Source: Thermoplasmata archaeon
GTDB taxonomy: Archaea; Thermoplasmatota; Thermoplasmata; Lutacidiplasmatales; UBA184
Direction of reading: 5' to 3'
Length of the DNA stretch: 64,000 bases
Assembly (NCBI GenBank): GCA_022750195.1
Contig: JAKIWE010000001.1
Location: 742,672-806,671 of the forward strand
Shown here: positions 33,800 to 42,069 of the stretch, piece after piece
Layout of the letters: every line of letters starts with the position of its first letter
Numbering within the stretch: the first letter of the stretch is position 1
Notes under the pieces: generated by a model
Told to the model about the DNA's origin: nothing
Database searches by the model: none
What the model saw: only the letters and a program-made list of their open reading frames with translations
Translations under genes and position numbers: made by a program

Positions 33800-36070
33800 T
33801 TACTCGGTGGGGGTTCGCCCTTTCCGCTTGCGAAGGACGATCGCCACGCCGGCCGCTACGACCCCGCAGGCGACAACGATTCCAGCGAAGGCGAGCGGCG
33901 ATAGCCCCAGAATTGTAGTCTCGTGAACTGAGGAGGGAGGAGATACCGAGACATTCTCGAACGCTTCGACACTTGCCCCCGCAGCGTCGGTCACGGTAAG
34001 GGTGACGCCGTAGGTCCCGGTCGAGCTGAACGCGTGGGCAATCGACTCCCCGGTCGGGTGAGAACCGTCCGAGAAATTCCAGGAGTCCACGAACGGCGCC
34101 GACCCGCCCTGGACCACGGTGGCCCACGTACTCGGGATGGCGAGCGTCGCGGTCGTCGGGCCGGAGATCGAGACCGCGAGCGCCGGCTGCACGTTCACGA
34201 CCGCCGTATGGCTCGCACTCGCGTTGTCCGCATCGGTCGCGTTCACCGCGATCGATTGAGGGCCGGCCCTCAAGAACGTGAAGGAGGCGGACATCCCGGT
34301 CGCGGTCGTTCCCGGCTCGCTCGTCCACGAGTAGGTGAACGGCGAAGTGCCACCCGACACACTGGCGGTCAGCCGGAGCGGAACTCCGACGTCGGCGGGA
34401 GGGGCAGTTCCGGTCGTGACCGTCGGCGCGGAGTTGACCATGACCATCTTCGAGATCGACGTCGACCCCGAGACGGCATCGGTCATCGTGAGCGTGACCC
34501 GCTCTGTCCCGGTGGTGGGGTAGGTATGGTTCGCGAACGTCCCTTGTGCCGAGCCTCCATCCCCGAACGACCAGGAGAAGCGATACGGAGAGAAGCCCCC
34601 CGTCCCGAGGGCCTGGAAGCTTCCTGGAATCCCGGTGTCGAAGGCTGGGACGTTGAGGGCCATGTAGGCGATCAGCCCGGCCCGAACGGAGACGTTCCCG
34701 CTCCACGTCGCGACCTCGAACGCCGGTCCGGTGACGGTCAACGTCACGGTGTAGTTTCCCGGGGCGGCGAAAGCGTGGATCGCGCGAGACGTGGCGCTAT
34801 CCGCCGAGCCGTCGCCCCAGTTCCAGCGATAGCCGTGCGGGGTCGTGCCTCCGATCGCCGTAGCATTGAAGGCGAGCGGTTGACCGACATCGGCCTCCGT
34901 GGCGGCCGTGACCGATTCAACGGCGAGGGGCATCGACAGCACGTCGGTGTGGCTCGTCGGGAAATCGCCTCCGCCGAGCACGAACTCGTGGTCGAGCGGG
35001 TCCCAGACCCCGACCGCGTTGAGGTGGAAATCGCAGGAGCCGGTCGTCACGAGTCGAAGCCAGGAACTCCCATCAAACTCCCAGGTACCGTTCTGCAACG
35101 TCCCGTTCTTCGAGCCAGCAGCGAGGACGACGTGGCCCAGGTCCGCGTCGTAATCGAGCATGGGCCCTCCGAGCGACGGGATGGCGCTCGTGGGGGTGAG
35201 CACGTGGGTCCACGAGGAGCCTTGGAAGGTCCAGGTGTCGTTCAGGGTCGTCGAACTCGAGAAGCCCGGGTACCCCCCGTACAGGACGAGCTCACGGAGG
35301 TTCGGGTCGTACGTTATATCGCTGAGGACCCGGCCGGGTGGGGGGTTGGTCGCAGCGATCTTCGTCCAACTGTCGTTCTTGAAGAGCCAAAGGCTGTTCG
35401 AGTACGCGCTGAACGAGACCGCCCCTCCAAAGAGCACGACACCCCCAAGGTCAGGGTCGTAGGTCATCATCGCGGAGACCAGCGGGCCCGGATTCGGCGA
35501 AATCGTACGGTTCGTCCACGTCCCGCCCGAGTAGAAGAACGTCGCCGTCGGCGCCGTGACAGGGGAGTAGGAGCTGAGTCCTCCGTACATCACGACCTGT
35601 CCGATCGCTGGGTCGTAGGCCATCGCGGGCCCGTCGAGGGGGCCAGGACTCCCGACCGTCGTGATCTCGCTCCAGTTACCGGCGACGTACGACCAGGTTT
35701 GGTTGTACGTGGTCCCGGCGTTGTTATCGCCGCCGTACGTCAGAACGTACCCGTCGGCGGCATCCCACGTGCCCTCGGTAAACCAGATCGGGGGCAGGGC
35801 CGCCCCACTCGAGGCCGTAACGTCCCACCAGCCCGGAGCGGTCGGAGCTGCCAGTGGCGGCGGCCGAACGAGGTGGGAAGCGGGAGTGCTTCCCACGGCG
35901 AGCGGAATTGACGGGGCCGGTTCGGGCGCCGGACGAGGCGCATTCGGCCATGGCGACGGCGTCGAGCCCACGGCAGCGGGTACCAGGGACCCTCCCGCAA
36001 AAATCCCGGCCACTGCCATCGCAATTGCGAGACGGGAGACGGAGCCCGTCCGACGAGGCCGGAGCAGCAT
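33800..36070 (-). CDS. Large kelch-repeat/PKD cell-surface protein
   Basis: The product is 756 residues from the ATG at 36070, chosen because a TATA element (CCTATATCC, about 36099-36107) lies about 30 nt upstream. A signal helix (about 12-30) and Pro-rich linker lead to a kelch propeller (about 70-370) with cores such as YVLTYGG, VVMYGG, VVLFGG and ELVLYGG. Four or five PKD-type domains follow, with WNWGDGS, WSFGDGG, YSWTSEPG and WNFSDGS at the usual turn position. A transmembrane helix (about 725-745) and a short basic tail close the protein. It is the largest of four relatives in the window and lies in the long interval between repeat copies 10 and 11. Confidence 0.82.
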   Translation of the reverse strand: MLLRPRRTGSVSRLAIAMAVAGIFAGGSLVPAAVGSTPSPWPNAPRPAPEPAPSIPLAVGSTPASHLVRPPPLAAPTAPGWWDVTASSGAALPPIWFTEGTWDAADGYVLTYGGDNNAGTTYNQTWSYVAGNWSEITTVGSPGPLDGPAMAYDPAIGQVVMYGGLSSYSPVTAPTATFFYSGGTWTNRTISPNPGPLVSAMMTYDPDLGGVVLFGGAVSFSAYSNSLWLFKNDSWTKIAATNPPPGRVLSDITYDPNLRELVLYGGYPGFSSSTTLNDTWTFQGSSWTHVLTPTSAIPSLGGPMLDYDADLGHVVLAAGSKNGTLQNGTWEFDGSSWLRLVTTGSCDFHLNAVGVWDPLDHEFVLGGGDFPTSHTDVLSMPLAVESVTAATEADVGQPLAFNATAIGGTTPHGYRWNWGDGSADSATSRAIHAFAAPGNYTVTLTVTGPAFEVATWSGNVSVRAGLIAYMALNVPAFDTGIPGSFQALGTGGFSPYRFSWSFGDGGSAQGTFANHTYPTTGTERVTLTMTDAVSGSTSISKMVMVNSAPTVTTGTAPPADVGVPLRLTASVSGGTSPFTYSWTSEPGTTATGMSASFTFLRAGPQSIAVNATDADNASASHTAVVNVQPALAVSISGPTTATLAIPSTWATVVQGGSAPFVDSWNFSDGSHPTGESIAHAFSSTGTYGVTLTVTDAAGASVEAFENVSVSPPSSVHETTILGLSPLAFAGIVVACGVVAAGVAIVLRKRKGRTPTE

Positions 36071-36374
36071 TGCCCCGGCGCCTAAGCGCCATGCCGCGGA
36101 TATAGGTAGAACCGTGCCCCCTCGGTGGGATGGGCCATTCCAAACTCGTTCCCGTGGGGAGATTCGCCACCTCCGACTTTTGTGGAGCAATCCCTCGGGT
36201 GCTGAACGCCCACTTGGACCGTTCCCGTGGCTAGGAGAACACGGCTGGCCGCGCGGCGGGAGGCAGGGTCCGATCAGTCCGGCTTGGGTCAGAAGTCCGA
36301 CGGCGGGGGGGGGGATGACTCGGTGCCCCCGGGCCCATCAAATTCCTATGTAGGCGAGCGACCTAGGCGGGTCG
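36071..36374. other. Divergent promoter region with no gene
   Basis: The left part holds the TATA element of the kelch/PKD gene (about 36099-36107). The right part has a run of ten G (about 36306-36315) and AATTCCTATGTAGG (about 36341-36354), a possible promoter for the HTH_10 gene. No reading frame or repeat copy is convincing. Confidence 0.45.
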
Positions 36375-37232
36375 ATGGCAGTGTGGGAAGCGAACTTGCG
36401 ATGCGAGTATGACTACCCGCTTGCTACACTTTCCTCAGAGATTCCCTCCGTCCCATTGTACTGTGGTTGCTTGGGATCTCGAACCTGGTTGCAGTTCCCG
36501 GCCTCGTCTTCCGCGGTCGTCCACACAGCGGTTCGGCACGTCCAGCGCGCAGGGGGAAGGATCCTGGACTCTTCGGGCTCCCGAGGGTCGCACCTCATCG
36601 TATTCTCGGACGCCGGGAATTTCCGAGGGGGAATTCGAACGATATTCGATTCGAGCCAGTGCCAATTGACGGTTCCGTGGAAGTACCTCGACGGATCGGG
36701 GTACTTCCGGGTCCAGTGCCTCGAGGAGAGTCGAATCGTATCCCTCTTGCACGAACTCGAACGCGTCGGCCCGTCGCGGTTGGTCTCGAAACGGAAGCTC
36801 CCGCTGGAGGTCCTACCCAGCACCACTTGGGTCGAGACCGTGTTCGCTGATCTTTCTCCCAAGCAGGCGGAGGCGCTCATCGAAGCTCATCGCGCAGGGT
36901 ACTATCGCGAGGTCCGGAGGGTCACGCGGGGTCAGATTGCGGAGAACCTCGGAATCGGACGGACGACGTTCGAGGAACACGTTCGTAAGGCCGAACGCAA
37001 GGTCATGAACACCCTGGCTCCCATCCTGGAGGACTCTCGGCGCACCGGGGCCATGGCCCCGGTTCGATGGGGCCGGCGGCCGCGTCCGGGATCGAAAGGC
37101 GCCGAGGTCGGTGAGGCTCGCGAGGGATCCCCGCTACCCGTTCCGTACGATCGGAGCTCCCGTCGAAGCGTCTCCAGGGACCAGCTCGTTCCAGTTCGCA
37201 AAGGCCGTCGCGACGATGCCGGCGTCATCTAG
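36375..37232 (+). CDS. Bacterioopsin-activator type (HTH_10) transcription regulator
   Basis: In this 285-residue protein, residues about 158-215 form the HTH_10 domain: LSPKQAEALIEAHRAGYYRE, VTRGQIAENLGIGRTTFEEH, then VRKAERKVMNTL. That matches Bat-type regulators: an L-T/S-x-x-Q-x-E-A-L opening, an aromatic Y-Y-x-x-P/R-R, and a helix with G-I-S/G-x-x-T-x-x-E-H-L/V-R-x-A-E. The 150 residues before it are a strand-rich region probably acting as sensor, as in many haloarchaeal and Thermoplasmatota members. The C-terminal 70 residues are Arg-rich and disordered-looking. The class is essentially archaeal. It is divergent from the large kelch/PKD gene, which it might control. Confidence 0.85.
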   Translation: MAVWEANLRCEYDYPLATLSSEIPSVPLYCGCLGSRTWLQFPASSSAVVHTAVRHVQRAGGRILDSSGSRGSHLIVFSDAGNFRGGIRTIFDSSQCQLTVPWKYLDGSGYFRVQCLEESRIVSLLHELERVGPSRLVSKRKLPLEVLPSTTWVETVFADLSPKQAEALIEAHRAGYYREVRRVTRGQIAENLGIGRTTFEEHVRKAERKVMNTLAPILEDSRRTGAMAPVRWGRRPRPGSKGAEVGEAREGSPLPVPYDRSSRRSVSRDQLVPVRKGRRDDAGVI

Positions 37233-37239
37233 TTCAGAT

Positions 37240-37491
37240 CGCGATCGGCCTCTTCGGGAGGCCTTCGCCCCCGTGTAACAGGCCGCGACCCGACGTGGGC
37301 ATCCCGTCAGCCGACGGGGCACCCATAATCCGCGTTCGCCGGAACCTGGTCGCCGAACAGCACCTTGGAGTGCGGGCAAATCGCCAGGAACACACATTAC
37401 CCTCGGAGGGAGGGACGCCCGCTCGTAACTCGTTGGCCCTGGGCACGAACCTCTTGCCGCACGCAAACGGCTCACACTTGAGCGCATCCAC
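37240..37491 (-). pseudogene. Frameshifted small zinc-ribbon-like protein gene
   Basis: From a GTG at 37491 the reverse strand gives VDALKCEPFACGKRFVPRAN and continues through ELRAGVPPSEGNVC. A single frame change then restores FLAICPHSKVLFGDQVPANA, DYGCPVG and stop (about 37310). Joined, the product would be about 60 residues with Cys pairs K-C-x(4)-A-C-G-K and N-V-C-x(4)-C-P-H plus a last C-P, like a small zinc ribbon. As sequenced, neither frame gives the whole. The C-terminal part is related to the relic at 33680-33760, 3.6 kb away in the same orientation. Confidence 0.5.
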
Positions 37492-37623
37492 GCCCCCACC
37501 CCTCGGCGACGGGGAGGTCCGATCTTGGCTGGGCTAATGAAACGGCTCCTATGCGGAACCTGCGGGTCAGGGCTCTAACAGAGATCGATTGACATGCAAG
37601 TCGCGTCGGCGACGACCGGCCCG

Positions 37624-37968
37624 CTAGCTCCGTCCGCCCATGTATGCACGCGCCTCGCGGGCAAAACGAGACCATTCCGCACAGTGGGCCAACGAGATTG
37701 CGACGTACTCCTTGAGGGGCAAACCACTCCCAGGGCTCCAGCCTCTGCCAACCTTCGCGTGGATGAGCTCCTGTACTCGCTCGGGGGGCAGCTTGACCAC
37801 CAGCTCACCCGTCCGATCTAGGACCGCGAACATCTTCCGGCCGACGAACATCGATCTCGTCCCGAACCCCTTCCGGTGGGCAGAGATTGCGACGTCCCCC
37901 GAAGCCATCTCCTGGGCTAACTTCGCGAATTGCGCGCGTGCATCTTCGGGCGCTTGCCTAGCCGGCAC
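37624..37968 (-). CDS. TfoX/YjbR-like small protein
   Basis: This 114-residue protein has RKGFGTRSMFVGRKMFAVLD, then GELVVKLPPERVQELIHAKV, then GWSPGSGLPLKEYVAI. The elements G-x-R-x-M-F-G/V-G-R-x-M-F, the strand E-L-V-V-K-L-x-x-x-R and the motif P-G-x-G-x-x-x-K-E-Y-V are those of TfoX N-terminal/YjbR-type domains, a small alpha+beta fold of unclear biochemistry often met as a single-domain protein in soil microbes. The ATG at 37968 is the first in frame. It is the last gene before repeat copy 11. Confidence 0.72.
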   Translation of the reverse strand: MPARQAPEDARAQFAKLAQEMASGDVAISAHRKGFGTRSMFVGRKMFAVLDRTGELVVKLPPERVQELIHAKVGRGWSPGSGLPLKEYVAISLAHCAEWSRFAREARAYMGGRS

Positions 37969-38125
37969 TAACCTCCGGGACTGTGGCGGGCTTAAGAGAT
38001 GGTTGCCCGCTCCGATGGCTCAGTACGCTCCCGAATGGCTCGGCTGATTGAACGGGGGGCTCTGCGTGGAACTCCGGCTGGCGATCGACTCCCTCACCAC
38101 CCATGCCGTTCGCGCCATATGAGCG

Positions 38126-38160
38126 GCGCACGCGGTCGATGGCGACCGCGATGAGCGCGC
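38126..38160 (+). repeat. Array palindrome copy 11
   Basis: Consensus-like copy: GCGCACGCGGTCG, loop ATGG, CGACCGC, bulge GATGA, GCGCGC, with the flank ATATGAGCG. It is 40 nt before the Nudix gene. Confidence 0.88.
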
Positions 38161-38199
38161 GGTTGAATCGAACTACCCCGTCGGACTCTCTCGCCGCGG

Positions 38200-38634
38200 A
38201 TGACTGCCGGCTTGCGCGGGGCGCTGGGAGTCAAGGCGGTCATCATCCGCGAGGACCGCGCCCTCATACTTCGCAGGTCTCGGCGTTCGCCCACCTACGC
38301 CGGTTTCTGGGACCTTCCCGGCGGTTATGTCGAGCACGGCGAAACTCTCGAAGAAGCTGTTGTTCGGGAAGTGTTGGAGGAAACGAGCCTGGCAGCCAGA
38401 GTAGGGCGTGTTGTCGACGTCTATGAGGCCGTCGGGAAGCGTGGTCGCGGCAAGTCGATCCTAGGCGTGGGAGTGACTTACGTTTGTTCGAGCCAGAATC
38501 GGAGGATGCCCCGGCTCAGACCGCAAGAGCACTCAGCGTTTGCTTGGGTTCCGCGCGCGGACTTGCCGCGATATCGGATGCCCGATATGTGGAAAAAAGG
38601 TGTCCGGATGGCGTTCGCCGCGCATGAAATGTGA
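38200..38634 (+). CDS. Nudix hydrolase
   Basis: The 144-residue protein has a complete Nudix box, GGYVEHGETLEEAVVREVLE followed by ETSL, matching G-x(5)-E-x(7)-R-E-V-x-E-E-x-x-hydrophobic, at about 43-65. The strand before it, YAGFWDLPGGY, and a late EHSAFAWVPRADLP, which fits the usual F-x-W-x-x-x-x-L-P element, complete a single-domain enzyme. Nudix enzymes split nucleoside diphosphates linked to another group; the substrate is unknown. The ATG at 38200 is the first in frame. The stop codon is only 4 nt before the next repeat half-site, and it is the only gene between copies 11 and 12. Confidence 0.88.
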   Translation: MTAGLRGALGVKAVIIREDRALILRRSRRSPTYAGFWDLPGGYVEHGETLEEAVVREVLEETSLAARVGRVVDVYEAVGKRGRGKSILGVGVTYVCSSQNRRMPRLRPQEHSAFAWVPRADLPRYRMPDMWKKGVRMAFAAHEM

Positions 38635-38637
38635 GCC

Positions 38638-38650
38638 GCGCGCGCGGTCG
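38638..38650 (+). repeat. Array palindrome copy 12 (left half only)
   Basis: Only GCGCGCGCGGTCG is kept, with the flank TGTGAGCC; the right arm is lost or replaced (ACGACATCACACGATGG follows). It is 4 nt after the Nudix stop codon. Confidence 0.6.
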
Positions 38651-38749
38651 ACGACATCACACGATGGGCCCGAAGGTTGGTGCGGGCGCGTTCCGAGGCG
38701 AGCCTCCGACCTGGTCAACTCTGAAGCCTCGAGGGGCTTTCCGGCCCAC

Positions 38750-39187
38750 ATGGTGTTGTCCGACGGGGTCCGTCTTGGGCACGTGAACATCGAAGTGACT
38801 GACTTGGCGCGGGCACGTCGCTTCTACGACCGTTTCCTGCCGATTCTTGGATTCGTTCGGGTTCAACCCTACGACCGTTTCTGGGCGGGCTATCGAAGAG
38901 GGCGGGTCGCGTTGTGGATCACGGCCAGCCATCCAACACGAGTTGCGCGTCGAACTCCTCATGTTCCTACGGACGGCGTGAAAGACCCTATTTCGGACCA
39001 TCTCGGATTTTGGGCCCCTTCCCCTAAGAGAGTCGGAGACTTGGAAACGGCTCTACGCCGGCGGGGTCTCAAACCGGTCTACCCGACGTCGAAGCAACGC
39101 GCCCATGGCCCAGCATGGTACACGTCGAACGCATGGAAAGATCCGGATAACAACGTCTTGGAAATCTACACTCTAACTAGACGCTGA
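38750..39187 (+). CDS. VOC (glyoxalase/dioxygenase superfamily) protein
   Basis: The 145-residue protein begins at ATG 38750. GHVNIEVTDLARARRFYDRF opens it with the metal-ligand His and the S/A-x-x-F-Y helix of the vicinal oxygen chelate fold. Further elements are SDHLGFWAPSPKRVGDLETA (His of the second module and the helix of the second beta-alpha-beta unit) and KDPDNNVLEIYTL, the D-P-D-G/N-N-x-L-E signature with the Glu ligand. Such proteins include glyoxalases and fosfomycin or bleomycin resistance proteins, but the substrate is not predictable. It is the only gene between repeat copies 12 and 13. Confidence 0.85.
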   Translation: MVLSDGVRLGHVNIEVTDLARARRFYDRFLPILGFVRVQPYDRFWAGYRRGRVALWITASHPTRVARRTPHVPTDGVKDPISDHLGFWAPSPKRVGDLETALRRRGLKPVYPTSKQRAHGPAWYTSNAWKDPDNNVLEIYTLTRR

Positions 39188-39226
39188 CCAACACGAACGA
39201 CCGACCCACCGCGACCTTCATGAGCG

Positions 39227-39259
39227 GCGCCCGGTCGATGGCGACCGCGAGGCGCGCGC
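39227..39259 (+). repeat. Array palindrome copy 13
   Basis: Copy with GCGCCCGGTCG, loop ATGG, CGACCGC, bulge GA, GGCGCGCGC, flanked by TTCATGAGCG. The bulge is shortened. Confidence 0.82.
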
Positions 39260-39380
39260 GAGCCAGAGAATACACTCTGGCGCGCGCCGCAGGGCCCGGC
39301 TCGAACTCACCCCACGTCCCGGGTGACCCTTTTGCCAAGGAACGCAATACTGGAACTGCTAACCCGCTCGGGGTGGAAAC

Positions 39381-39782
39381 GTGCGGAGACTCGTTATCGT
39401 CGGAATCGTCATTGCGGTCGCTCTCACCACATTCCTGGCGTTTGCGCTGGTGCCGGTCCGCCAACAGTTCACTCTGAGAGGAACGGCGATCTACGACCCA
39501 AATTCGGCCTGCCAGGGCATCCACAGCGTGTACTGCTCGGAAGTAGATACGACCCAAGGGACGACCTTAGTTTTTCACTGGTCCGCTCCGACTCCGATCA
39601 CTTTCTTCGTGGTCAGCCTATCGGCTAACCAGGAGGCGTATGACGGAAATGGATCCAGTGGCTCTGGCTCGTTGGTCTCGGTCGGCGGCTTCTACCAGTT
39701 CGGTGCCGCCTGCCCCGAAGGTCCGTGTGTCGCGGCTGACGTGTCGGGTAGCTTCACGGGCCCACTCCTCGCCCTATGGTAG
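39381..39782 (+). CDS. Small N-terminally anchored extracellular beta-rich protein
   Basis: The 133-residue protein starts with GTG at 39381 (MRRLVIVG). An anchor helix (about 4-26) is followed by a 105-residue outside domain with four Cys (about 44, 52, 115, 121). TTLVFHWSAPTPITFFVVSL and NGSSGSGSLVSVGG line up with SVSFSWTSTTGSPVTFVVLD and KSGSGSFTADSG in the 30868 protein, the clearest link within this four-member group. A compact Ig-like sandwich is likely. It is the only gene between repeat copies 13 and 14. Confidence 0.65.
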   Translation: MRRLVIVGIVIAVALTTFLAFALVPVRQQFTLRGTAIYDPNSACQGIHSVYCSEVDTTQGTTLVFHWSAPTPITFFVVSLSANQEAYDGNGSSGSGSLVSVGGFYQFGAACPEGPCVAADVSGSFTGPLLALW

Positions 39783-39831
39783 CGGGCCGGGAGATTTGGC
39801 GGCGGCCTCCGCGTGACGTTCAACAAGGGCG

Positions 39832-39864
39832 GGCGCGGCCGATGGCTTACTGCGGTGAGCGCGC
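39832..39864 (+). repeat. Array palindrome copy 14 (degenerate)
   Basis: GGCGCGGCCG, loop ATGG, CTTACTGCG, bulge GTGA, GCGCGC. The inner stem is partly broken but the outer arm is kept. Confidence 0.6.
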
Positions 39865-40037
39865 GAGAAAATCGCGGGGGAGCTGGGAGAAGCAGCGACC
39901 AACGATTCTTGTAGAGAGCCGGCATGGTCGGGCTCGCTCGACGGGGGCGGTCGGGAGAAGGCGATGAGGAAACAGAGACACGCGGCTAATGCTCGCTGCC
40001 CATCGTTCGATCAACTACGCGATCCGAGGGATTGGCT

Positions 40038-40631
40038 TTGACGAGAACCGTAGTTGCCCACATGATCCTCACGCTCGACGGCGTCGCGAAGTTTGAGGCG
40101 GTTCGTGCGGCGATCATGGACCATATCGATGACCAAGTCCAGGGAGACTCCGCCTCGAAGATTGCGGAGGAAGATGCGATGCTGCTGGGGCGGAAGACCT
40201 ACGAGGAGTGGCTTCAGTTTTGGCCCAATTCAAAGATCGAGCCGTTTGCGAGCCACATCAACGGCGTTCCGAAGTATGTGGTGTCGAGGACCTTGAAGTC
40301 GGTCACTTGGCCCACGAAAGGTCACGCGCATCTCCTTAGCGGCGGTCTGCGAGACAGCGTCTTGGCCCTCAAGAATCAACCCGGCGGAAACATAGGCGTC
40401 CACGGAAGCCCCACGCTTGTCGGGTCTCTCATCCGAGCGAATGTACTCGACCTGCTGCGACTCGCCGTCTTCCCCGTCGTAGCGGGGAGAGGCGCGCGGC
40501 TGTTCGAGGACGGCTTCCCGTCCGAACGGTTTCAACTTGTCGATTCGCTGACGAGCAAGAGCGGAGTGGCGGTCCTTACATACAAGCCCCTCGGACGGCT
40601 CGAGCAGGACGATTCGAAGACGGTGAGCTGA
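40038..40631 (+). CDS. RibD C-terminal/dihydrofolate reductase-like protein
   Basis: The product is about 197 residues; TTG at 40038 or 40032 is the start, as no ATG precedes the conserved opening TRTVVAHMILTLDGVAKFEA. EEDAMLLGRKTYEEWLQFWP (the L-x-G-R-x-T-Y/F-E helix) and VHGSPTLVGSLIRANVLDLL (the G-S-x-x-L-x-x-x-L motif that contacts NADPH), then LAVFPVVAGRGARLFE, are hallmarks of single-domain RibD_C proteins. These probably act as NAD(P)H-dependent reductases on unknown substrates. Length is typical. It is the only gene between repeat copies 14 and 15. Confidence 0.85.
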   Translation: MTRTVVAHMILTLDGVAKFEAVRAAIMDHIDDQVQGDSASKIAEEDAMLLGRKTYEEWLQFWPNSKIEPFASHINGVPKYVVSRTLKSVTWPTKGHAHLLSGGLRDSVLALKNQPGGNIGVHGSPTLVGSLIRANVLDLLRLAVFPVVAGRGARLFEDGFPSERFQLVDSLTSKSGVAVLTYKPLGRLEQDDSKTVS

Positions 40632-41250
40632 GAACCTCAGGTCCAAGGGCTGAGGGTGAGTCCCCGGGTCTCCAGCGGGACGCGCGCGGCCCCGGCTTGG
40701 AGCCTCTGCGAGCGCCTCCGGGCAGACCTGAGGTTGGCGTGGGAGGCGACCGAGCGGAACGGGCACTGGGCCAAGAGGGGCCGATCCCAATAGCCCTCTG
40801 CTAAGACACCGGTTTCTGGACGCGCGGAGTGATCTCCCTACACCGCGGAGCGCTCCACCGTCGTAGGAGACTGGAGGCGGAGGCACGAGGTCGATGACGG
40901 ACCGAGAGGCGCGCCACGACCGCCGCGAGATGCCTTCCTGGTCGAAAGTCCTTCGCGGGCGGCGAGGTGCGGACCTGAAGTACTCCGGAACCTACTGGAC
41001 TCGCGATGCCGAAGAAGGGCGGGAAGGGAAAGAAGACCAAGAAGCGGTAACGTCCCACCCCGGGCGTTATCGTCCTCCTCGGAGGGGATTGCTTGCACGG
41101 GCCTCTCGCCCCACTCATGCGAGTGAGGGACGTCCGCGGATCCCCTCCGACACTCGCCGCCGCGTGGATTCCCGGTCGCGCCGGAGCTTTGCCGGCGAAT
41201 GCGAAGTCCGGACTTGGTTTTGGCGAGCGTACGAGTGATACGCCGGTCAG
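40632..41250. other. Intergenic stretch with a degenerate repeat and no supported gene
   Basis: About 620 nt. Repeat copy 15 is at 40887-40915. A 14-codon frame at 41005-41049 (MPKKGGKGKKTKKR) is very Lys-rich but too short to support. Other open frames on both strands are Arg/Pro/Ser-rich shadows with no start signals or conserved motifs. A decayed cassette is possible. Confidence 0.4.
40887..40915 (+). repeat. Array palindrome copy 15 (degenerate)
   Basis: GAGGTCG, loop ATGA, CGGACCGA, bulge GAG, GCGCGC. The left outer arm is lost. Confidence 0.5.
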
Positions 41251-42069
41251 ATGACGTCCAGTCCATCGGCTACTGATCAGGTCAGAGTAGCTCGCCTGTG
41301 CGAGAACTTGCTCGACCGATGGGACTCGATGTTCCACGAGACGGTTGACCCGACTCGCTTCCGCAGGATGAACGCTATCCTACGTTGCGTGGGAAAGGGG
41401 CCCCGGGGGTCCGCCCGCTTTCTCGACCTTGGGTCCGGCCCGGGCCCGATGAGCCGTCGACTATTGCGACGTTTCTCAAACTGCCATGTAGTCGCGATCG
41501 ACACGGACCCTGTGATGCTCGAGGTTGGCAGGTGGGCGATGGATCGGACCAACCGACGCGTTCAGTGGATCTTGCGGGACCTACGAGGTCGTGACTGGCC
41601 ATCTCTGCTCCGCACCAAGCGATTCGACGTGGTGGTCTCGTCCCTCGCCCTACACTGGCTCGAGGAGGAGCAGATCGAAGACGTCTACCGGGGCGTTGCG
41701 CGGCTTCTCCGTCCCGACGGGTTCCTTGTCAACGGGGATTACTTGCCCCGTGCAATTCCCGGGAAACCGCCCCGCCGACCGACGTGCGCTCACACCGGGG
41801 CCAAGTTGCCCCTCGACCGCGATCTGGCTTCCTTCAAGGCGCTGTGGCGGGGATGGTGGAGCGCTGTGTCTTCGGAACCTCTCCTGCAAGGAGCCCTCGC
41901 AAAGCGACGAGTAAGGATGCCGGGCGCGATCCCACCGAGGAGGACAACCGGACCCAGGAACCCTGCCTCGCTCGAGTTCCACGAGCGGGCGTTGCGAAGG
42001 GTGGGATTCCGTGAGGTCCGGGTTCCGTGGCAAGAAGGAGACTTCCGCGTCCTGGTCGCACTACGGTAG
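41251..42069 (+). CDS. SAM-dependent class I methyltransferase
   Basis: The 272-residue protein has motif I FLDLGSGPGPMSRRLLRRFS at about 57-76 (G-x-G-x-G SAM-binding loop) and motif II VVAIDTDPVMLEVGR with the acidic residue that holds the ribose. RFDVVVSSLALHWLEEEQIE (motif IV with the D/S-x-A-L-H-W turn) and LLRPDGFLVNGDYL also fit. The later part, GWWSAVSSEPLL onward, should bind the substrate and is not diagnostic. This pattern is typical of Methyltransf_11/25-type enzymes acting on small molecules. It is the only gene between repeat copies 15 and 16. Confidence 0.85.
   Translation: MTSSPSATDQVRVARLCENLLDRWDSMFHETVDPTRFRRMNAILRCVGKGPRGSARFLDLGSGPGPMSRRLLRRFSNCHVVAIDTDPVMLEVGRWAMDRTNRRVQWILRDLRGRDWPSLLRTKRFDVVVSSLALHWLEEEQIEDVYRGVARLLRPDGFLVNGDYLPRAIPGKPPRRPTCAHTGAKLPLDRDLASFKALWRGWWSAVSSEPLLQGALAKRRVRMPGAIPPRRTTGPRNPASLEFHERALRRVGFREVRVPWQEGDFRVLVALR

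Noticed and set aside
34034-35911. Long forward frame opposite the large kelch/PKD gene
   Set aside because: Composition is Arg/Gly/Val repeats typical of an antisense shadow in GC-rich DNA; the reverse strand has the domains and signal peptide.
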